Shown: positions 59,546 to 64,000 of the stretch, one piece after another
Position numbering within the stretch: position 1 is the first letter of the stretch
Layout of the letters: the number at the start of each line of letters is the position of its first letter
NCBI RefSeq assembly: GCF_029369745.1
Contig: NZ_CP120210.1
Coordinates: 310,001-374,000, forward strand
Length of the DNA: 64,000 nt
Source of the DNA: Amycolatopsis sp. QT-25
GTDB taxonomy: Bacteria > Actinomycetota > Actinomycetes > Mycobacteriales > Pseudonocardiaceae
Direction: 5' to 3'
Translations under genes and position numbers: made by a program
Notes under the pieces: generated by a model
Told to the model about the DNA's origin: nothing
Seen by the model: only the letters and a program-made list of their open reading frames with translations
Database searches by the model: none

Positions 59546-61213
59546 ATGGCGGGTTCCGCCGATCGCCTGCTGGTCACCGTGACCCTCCTCGATCGCCCCC
59601 GCCTGATCGCGCTGATCCTCAGCGCGCTCGCCGGGACGGCGGCGGGACTGCTCCTGCCCGGCGCGCTGGCGGCGGCGGTCGACGCCGTGGTGGCGGGCCG
59701 CCCCAGCCTTCCCGAAGTCTCCTGGCTCGTCGTCCTCGGCGTCACCGAGATCGCCGTCGGCCTCATCGGCGGGATCCTCACCGCGCGGATGACCTCGTCC
59801 GCGACGGCCTGGATGCGCCGCAAGCTCACCGACGGTTACCTCGCCCTCGGCACCAGATCGACCTTCGCCGACGGCGACGCGATCAGCAGGCTCACCGGTG
59901 ACTGCACCGGGGCGGGCATGATCGCCTCGGTCGTCGTCCAGCTCGGCTCGACCACCCTGATCTCCGGCGGGGCCCTCGTCCTGCTCGCGCTGATGGACTG
60001 GCGGCTCGCGCTCGTCTTCCTTGGCAGCATCCCCTTCGGCCTGATGCTCGCGCGCACCCATCTGAAGAACACCGCCGACGACGTCCTCACCTATCAAGAG
60101 GTTTCCGGCGAACTGGCGGCGAGAATGGTCGACGCGGTCGCGGGGCTCCGCACGATCGCCGCGTCGGGCACCGCCGACCGCGAGGCCGAACGAGTGCTGC
60201 GGCCGCTGCCGAGACTGAGCCTCGCCGGCCGCGGGATGTGGCGCACTCAGGCCAGGATGGTGTGGCGATCCGGTCTGCTGTTACCGGCGGCGGAACTCGC
60301 GGTGCTCGCCGCCGCCGGTTTCGGTGTGCTGGCGGGCAGGCTGTCCGTCGGGCAGGTGCTCGCGGCGCTCGGCTACGTCGCGCTCGGCATGGGCCTGATC
60401 ACCCAGATCCCTTTGCTCACCACGCTTTCCCGTGCGCGGTCGTGTGCGCGGCGGATCGACGAGGTGCTCGACGCGCCGGTCCCCGAACCGGGCGACCTCG
60501 GTGTCGTGGTCGGGGAGGGCACGCTCGAACTGCGCGGTGTCACGGTCGAAGGCGCGTTGCGGAACGTCGACCTGGTCGTCCGGGGCGGCCGGTTCACCGC
60601 GGTCGTCGGGCGCTCCGGTGCGGGGAAGTCCGTGCTGGTCAACGTCCTCGGCGGGCTGCTGCCCCCGGACGAGGGGACGGCGACGCTGGACGGCCGTCCG
60701 CTGGAGCGGCTGCGGCCGCGGGAACTCCGCGCGGTCGTCGGGTTCGCCTTCGAACGGCCCGCGCTGCTGGGCGCGACCATCGGTGACGCCGTCGGCTACG
60801 GCTCGTGGGCCGGGGAGGCCGCCGTGCGCGGTGCCTGCCGGTCCGCCCAGGTGCACGACCTCATCGTCCGGCTGCCGGACGGATACCGGACACCGCTTTC
60901 CGAGACGCCGCTTTCCGGCGGGGAAGCCCAGCGGATCGGCCTGGCGCGCGCGATCGCGCACGCGCCGAGGGTGCTCGTCCTCGACGACGCCACGGCCAGT
61001 CTCGACACGGTCACCGAAGCCGCCGTGGAGGAGTCGATCGAGCGCACCCTGCCCGGCCGGACGCGGGTGGTGGTGACGCATCGCGCGGCCACCGCGTCAC
61101 GGGCGGACGCGGTGGTGTGGCTGGAAGACGGCCGGATCCGCGCGGTCGGCACGCATGACGAGCTGTGGCGGGATCCGGCGTACCGGGCGGTTTTCACCGA
61201 GGGCACCCAATGA
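59546..61213 (+). CDS. ABC transporter half, RamA-like lanthipeptide exporter
   Basis: The 555-residue protein has six N-terminal membrane segments and an ABC domain: Walker A GRSGAGKSV, signature LSGGEAQRIGLARAI, and Walker B VLVLDDATASLD. The catalytic Glu is replaced by Asp (LDDA), as in one half of many heterodimeric exporters, so this may be the degenerate nucleotide site. ATG 59546 follows AAGGAG. Its stop overlaps the next gene (ATGA). With it, the protein exports the mature peptide. Confidence 0.9.
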   Translation: MAGSADRLLVTVTLLDRPRLIALILSALAGTAAGLLLPGALAAAVDAVVAGRPSLPEVSWLVVLGVTEIAVGLIGGILTARMTSSATAWMRRKLTDGYLALGTRSTFADGDAISRLTGDCTGAGMIASVVVQLGSTTLISGGALVLLALMDWRLALVFLGSIPFGLMLARTHLKNTADDVLTYQEVSGELAARMVDAVAGLRTIAASGTADREAERVLRPLPRLSLAGRGMWRTQARMVWRSGLLLPAAELAVLAAAGFGVLAGRLSVGQVLAALGYVALGMGLITQIPLLTTLSRARSCARRIDEVLDAPVPEPGDLGVVVGEGTLELRGVTVEGALRNVDLVVRGGRFTAVVGRSGAGKSVLVNVLGGLLPPDEGTATLDGRPLERLRPRELRAVVGFAFERPALLGATIGDAVGYGSWAGEAAVRGACRSAQVHDLIVRLPDGYRTPLSETPLSGGEAQRIGLARAIAHAPRVLVLDDATASLDTVTEAAVEESIERTLPGRTRVVVTHRAATASRADAVVWLEDGRIRAVGTHDELWRDPAYRAVFTEGTQ

Positions 61214-62946
61214 GCGTCTGGGGGCTCTACCGCTCGGCGCTGGCCGGGCAGTGGAAAGGCGGCCTGGTCCTGCTGGCGTGCTCCGTACTGGAAAGCGCGC
61301 CCGCGTTCTTGTCCGGTCGCCTGGTCGAACTCGCGGTCGACGAGGGGTTTGCCGCGGATCGGCCAGGCACCGGACTGCGTTGGCTCGCGGTCTTCGGGCT
61401 GGTCGCCGTGATCGGGGCGTTCGGTTCGCGGCTGGTGTGGCATCAGCTCGGCAAGGTCGTGGAGCCGTTGCGCGACGCGCTGGTGACCGCCGTCGTACGC
61501 GGGGTCCTGCACGATCCCTCGCCGCCGCGGAACCAGCCGGACGCCAGTGGCGTCGCCCGCATCACCCAGCACGTCGAAGTGGTCCGCGACGCCACGGCCG
61601 GGCTCCTGGTGCAGGCGCGGGGAATGATCGTGACGACGGTGGCGGCGCTGGCCGGGCTGTTCACCGTCGCCGGTTCGCTCGCGCTGATCGTCTCGATCCC
61701 GGTGGTGGTCGCGGTCGGGGTGTTCGCCTGCCTGCTCCCGTCGCTGGCCCGCCGTCAGCGCGCGCTGGCACTGGCCGACGAGCGGACCGCCGAGGTCGCG
61801 GGTGCGTCGCTGTCGGGCATGCGTGACGTCGTCGCCTGCGGCGCGGAACCGCTCGCCGCGCGCGAGCTCTACGACGCCGTCGGCACGCAGGCCGAGGCGG
61901 CCGTGCGGGTGGCGCGGTCCGGGGCGGCCAGGACGGTGGTGATCGCGACCGGCGGTTTCGTGCCGCTGCTCCTGGCGTTGCTGGTGGCGCCGGGCATGGT
62001 CGAGGACGGCACGCTCACCGCCGGCGCCGCGCTCGGCGCGCTCGTCTACCTGGCGACGACGATGCAGCCGGCGCTGCGCGGGCTGGCCGCGACGGCGAGC
62101 ACCGTGGTGCTGCGGCTGATCGTCGCGCTGCGGCGGCTGGCGGAGACCGCGCAGGCCGAACCGGAACCCGACGGCACGGCCGAACCCGAGGGCACCGCGA
62201 TCTCCGTGCGCGACCTGACCTTCGGCTGGGGAGCGGCGGCCCAACCGGTGGTGCGCGGCCTCGACCTGCACCTGCGGCCCGGAGAGCGGCTCGCGGTGGT
62301 GGGGCCGAGCGGGATCGGCAAGTCGACCCTGGCCGGGCTCCTGACCGGGATGCTCGAACCGCAGTCGGGCCGGGTGCTGCTCGGCGGGGCACCGGTCCGG
62401 GAGATCCCGGCCGCGCTGCGGCACCGGATGGTCGCGTTGATCCCGCAGGAGGCCTACGTCTTCGCCGGGACCGTGCGGGACAACGTCGGCCTGTTCGCGC
62501 AGACCGCGACGGACGCGGAGCTGTCCGCGGCGGTGGCGGCCGTCGGCGCGGAACCGCTGGTGACGCGGCTGGGCGGACTCGACGGCGAGATCGGGCACGG
62601 AATGCTGTCCGCCGGTGAGGCGCAGCTGATCGCGCTCGCGCGGGTATACGCGAGCGACGCGGGCGTCGTGGTCCTCGACGAGGCGACGTCGCACCTCGAC
62701 CCGCCCGCCGAAGCCCGCGCGGAACGGGCGTTCGCCGAGCGGGGCGGGGTGCTGGTGGTGATCGCGCACCGGCTGACGTCGGCGTTGCGCGCGGACCGGG
62801 TCCTGGTGATGGACGGCAGGGAAACCGCGCTGGGCACCCATCTCGAACTCATGGACCGGTCCACGCGCTACGCCCAGCTCATGCACGCGTGGGCGCCGCG
62901 GCTACCCCGGCCCAGTGCCCAGTTCCTCCAGCGCGCTCCTGAGTAG
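61210..62946 (+). CDS. ABC transporter half, RamB-like lanthipeptide exporter
   Basis: The 578-residue protein has six membrane segments and an ABC domain. Walker A is GPSGIGKST, the signature LSAGEAQLIALAR (Gly to Ala in LSGGQ), and Walker B VVVLDEATSHLD with the full Glu. The signature and Walker B features complement the partner. Coupling by ATGA overlap indicates a 1:1 heterodimer. The last 45 bases overlap the convergent thioesterase gene. The C terminus has a Trp/Pro-rich tail. Confidence 0.9.
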   Translation: MSVWGLYRSALAGQWKGGLVLLACSVLESAPAFLSGRLVELAVDEGFAADRPGTGLRWLAVFGLVAVIGAFGSRLVWHQLGKVVEPLRDALVTAVVRGVLHDPSPPRNQPDASGVARITQHVEVVRDATAGLLVQARGMIVTTVAALAGLFTVAGSLALIVSIPVVVAVGVFACLLPSLARRQRALALADERTAEVAGASLSGMRDVVACGAEPLAARELYDAVGTQAEAAVRVARSGAARTVVIATGGFVPLLLALLVAPGMVEDGTLTAGAALGALVYLATTMQPALRGLAATASTVVLRLIVALRRLAETAQAEPEPDGTAEPEGTAISVRDLTFGWGAAAQPVVRGLDLHLRPGERLAVVGPSGIGKSTLAGLLTGMLEPQSGRVLLGGAPVREIPAALRHRMVALIPQEAYVFAGTVRDNVGLFAQTATDAELSAAVAAVGAEPLVTRLGGLDGEIGHGMLSAGEAQLIALARVYASDAGVVVLDEATSHLDPPAEARAERAFAERGGVLVVIAHRLTSALRADRVLVMDGRETALGTHLELMDRSTRYAQLMHAWAPRLPRPSAQFLQRAPE

Positions 62947-63318
62947 ACCGTCGACGGGGACCGGGCGCCGGGACTCGCGATCGACGAAGACGTGCACGAA
63001 GTGCCCCTCCGCGATCACCGTCTCCTTCGAGTACATCCCGACCTCGTAGCGGACGCTGGACCGGCCGAGATGCCCGACCCGCAGACCGACTTCGAGCTCG
63101 CCGGGGAACGACACCGAAGCGTGGTACTTGCACTGCGACTCCACGCACAACCCGATGACACCACCGATCTCGATGTCGAGACCGCCGCGTTCGATCAACC
63201 AGGTGTTGATCACGGTGTCCATCACCGAATAGTGGACGACGTTGTTGACGTGCCCGTAGACGTCGTTGTCCTTCCACCGCAACGGAACCGTCTGCCAGTG
63301 CGGATACTCGTCGTTCAC
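62902..63318 (-). CDS. Acyl-CoA thioesterase (4HBT hot-dog fold)
   Basis: The 138-residue protein has HWQTVPLRWKDNDVYGHVNNVVHYSVMDTVINTWLIERG, the 4HBT signature with catalytic Asp in RWKDNDVYGHVNN. It probably hydrolyses acyl-CoA. GTG 63318 overlaps the stop of the upstream dehydrogenase-like gene (GTGA), so the two are coupled. The end overlaps the exporter gene by 45 bases. Substrate unknown. Confidence 0.88.
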   Translation of the reverse strand: MNDEYPHWQTVPLRWKDNDVYGHVNNVVHYSVMDTVINTWLIERGGLDIEIGGVIGLCVESQCKYHASVSFPGELEVGLRVGHLGRSSVRYEVGMYSKETVIAEGHFVHVFVDRESRRPVPVDGLLRSALEELGTGPG

Positions 63319-64000
63319 CACAGCGTCACCGACTCCCGCAGGATGACGGCGAGATCCGCTTCCGACGCCTCGCGCGGCGCCGTGGCCAGCAACCGTTGTT
63401 GTTTCACCGTGCCGGACACCAGTGCGTCCACATCGGACTCGGTGTAGCCGACGGCGCCGATCCCGTTGGGGATCCCGATCTCCCGCATGATCCGCCCCAG
63501 CACCGAGGGCAGGTGGTCCCGCGGATCGCCCGGCCACGTGAAGTCCGGCGCGAGCAGCCGCGCCACCCGCAGGTGCCGGTCCGGGGCGGCGTCGAAGGTG
63601 AACCGGAACGCCGCCGGCGCCGTCAGCGAGACGGCCATCCCGTGCGGCACCATCGCTTCGTCGCCGGGATACCCGGGCGGATGGAACTCCCGGACCTGTC
63701 CGGCGAGCGGATACGCGTTGGCGTGCGGGATGTGCACCCCGGCGTTGCCGAACCCGAGGCCGGCGAAGGTCGCCGCGAGCGCCATCGCTTCGCGTGCCTT
63801 CAGGTCGGAGCCGTCCCGCACGGCCGCGGGCAGCGCCCACGACAGCAGCCGCAGGGACTGCTCGGCGAACATGTCGGCCAACGGATTCGAGCCGCAGTAC
63901 GGAACCCGGTCCTCCGGGCGCTTCCGGTCGAACTCGGTGTACGGCTTGGCCGTGAAGCTTTCCGCGGCGTGGCAGAGGATGTCCATCCCGCTCGCGGCGG
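63315..64000 (-). CDS. Iron-dependent alcohol dehydrogenase, ADHFE1/HOT-like (5' end outside window)
   Basis: The frame is open to the window edge, so the N terminus is missing. Visible motifs include SGMDILCHAAESF, YCGSNPLADMFAEQSLRLL and MALAATFAGLGFGNAGVHIPHANAYPLAG, with the metal-ligand histidines, then MVPHGMAVSLTAPAAF. These match hydroxyacid-oxoacid transhydrogenase (ADHFE1), which interconverts 4-hydroxybutyrate and succinate semialdehyde with 2-oxoglutarate. Maleylacetate-reductase-like activity is an alternative. It is coupled to the thioesterase. Confidence 0.88.
   Translation of the reverse strand, partial: AASGMDILCHAAESFTAKPYTEFDRKRPEDRVPYCGSNPLADMFAEQSLRLLSWALPAAVRDGSDLKAREAMALAATFAGLGFGNAGVHIPHANAYPLAGQVREFHPPGYPGDEAMVPHGMAVSLTAPAAFRFTFDAAPDRHLRVARLLAPDFTWPGDPRDHLPSVLGRIMREIGIPNGIGAVGYTESDVDALVSGTVKQQRLLATAPREASEADLAVILRESVTLW

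Overview
The window is very GC-rich DNA with dense, often overlapping genes, many GTG starts and actinobacterial families (a WhiB protein, SigF-type regulation, a class III lanthipeptide locus, one MCE gene). Gene content and repeat style suggest a Pseudonocardiaceae chromosome, most likely Amycolatopsis; this is inference from gene families, with no marker gene to prove it. One tRNA (Lys) is present. No phage, integrase, transposase or CRISPR array was found.

Layout: 1-4.5 kb holds a partial SWIM protein, a Sel1/TPR protein, a secreted HNH nuclease, a hydrolase, a nitroreductase and a MarR regulator. 4.5-7.2 kb is a stress-sigma module: two RsbW-like kinases and a SigF-like sigma factor, divergent from a WhiB3/WhiD-like protein, then a STAS antagonist. 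7.2-13.7 kb carries membrane and secreted proteins, an ABC drug-type exporter with its divergent regulator and operator, and an SGNH hydrolase. 13.8-18.05 kb is a candidate undescribed system: a 54-residue Pro-rich peptide, then a translationally coupled sigma factor and beta-domain protein, then a TPR-CHAT (caspase-like) protease with an intact His/Cys pair.

18-36 kb is mainly metabolic and regulatory: a DnaA-box pair, a FUSC-type membrane protein, a TmrB-like resistance protein, a LexA-box-controlled small unknown gene, a TauD-like dioxygenase, prephenate dehydrogenase, FadH with PadR, an OhrR-like regulator with a divergent esterase, a beta-lactamase-like protein coupled to a frameshifted gene, and a PcaB-like lyase. 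36-40.4 kb has tRNA-Lys, a roughly 630-nt probable structured RNA ending in a strong terminator just before a MerR-like gene, a decayed RibD/DHFR-like pseudogene, and two ordinary proteins. 40.6-45.1 kb is a 1489-residue WXG100-RHS polymorphic toxin whose C-terminal tip resembles CD38 ADP-ribosyl cyclase, with no evident immunity gene beside it.

45.3-56.2 kb contains a nucleobase permease, MerR regulators, a cold-shock protein, a two-component system, an SDR under a textbook MerR-type promoter, a lone MCE protein and a 21-nt tandem repeat. 56.5-62.9 kb is a SapB/AmfS-type class III lanthipeptide cluster (LanKC synthetase, 47-residue precursor, two coupled ABC exporters). The window ends in a thioesterase and a partial hydroxyacid-oxoacid transhydrogenase-like gene.
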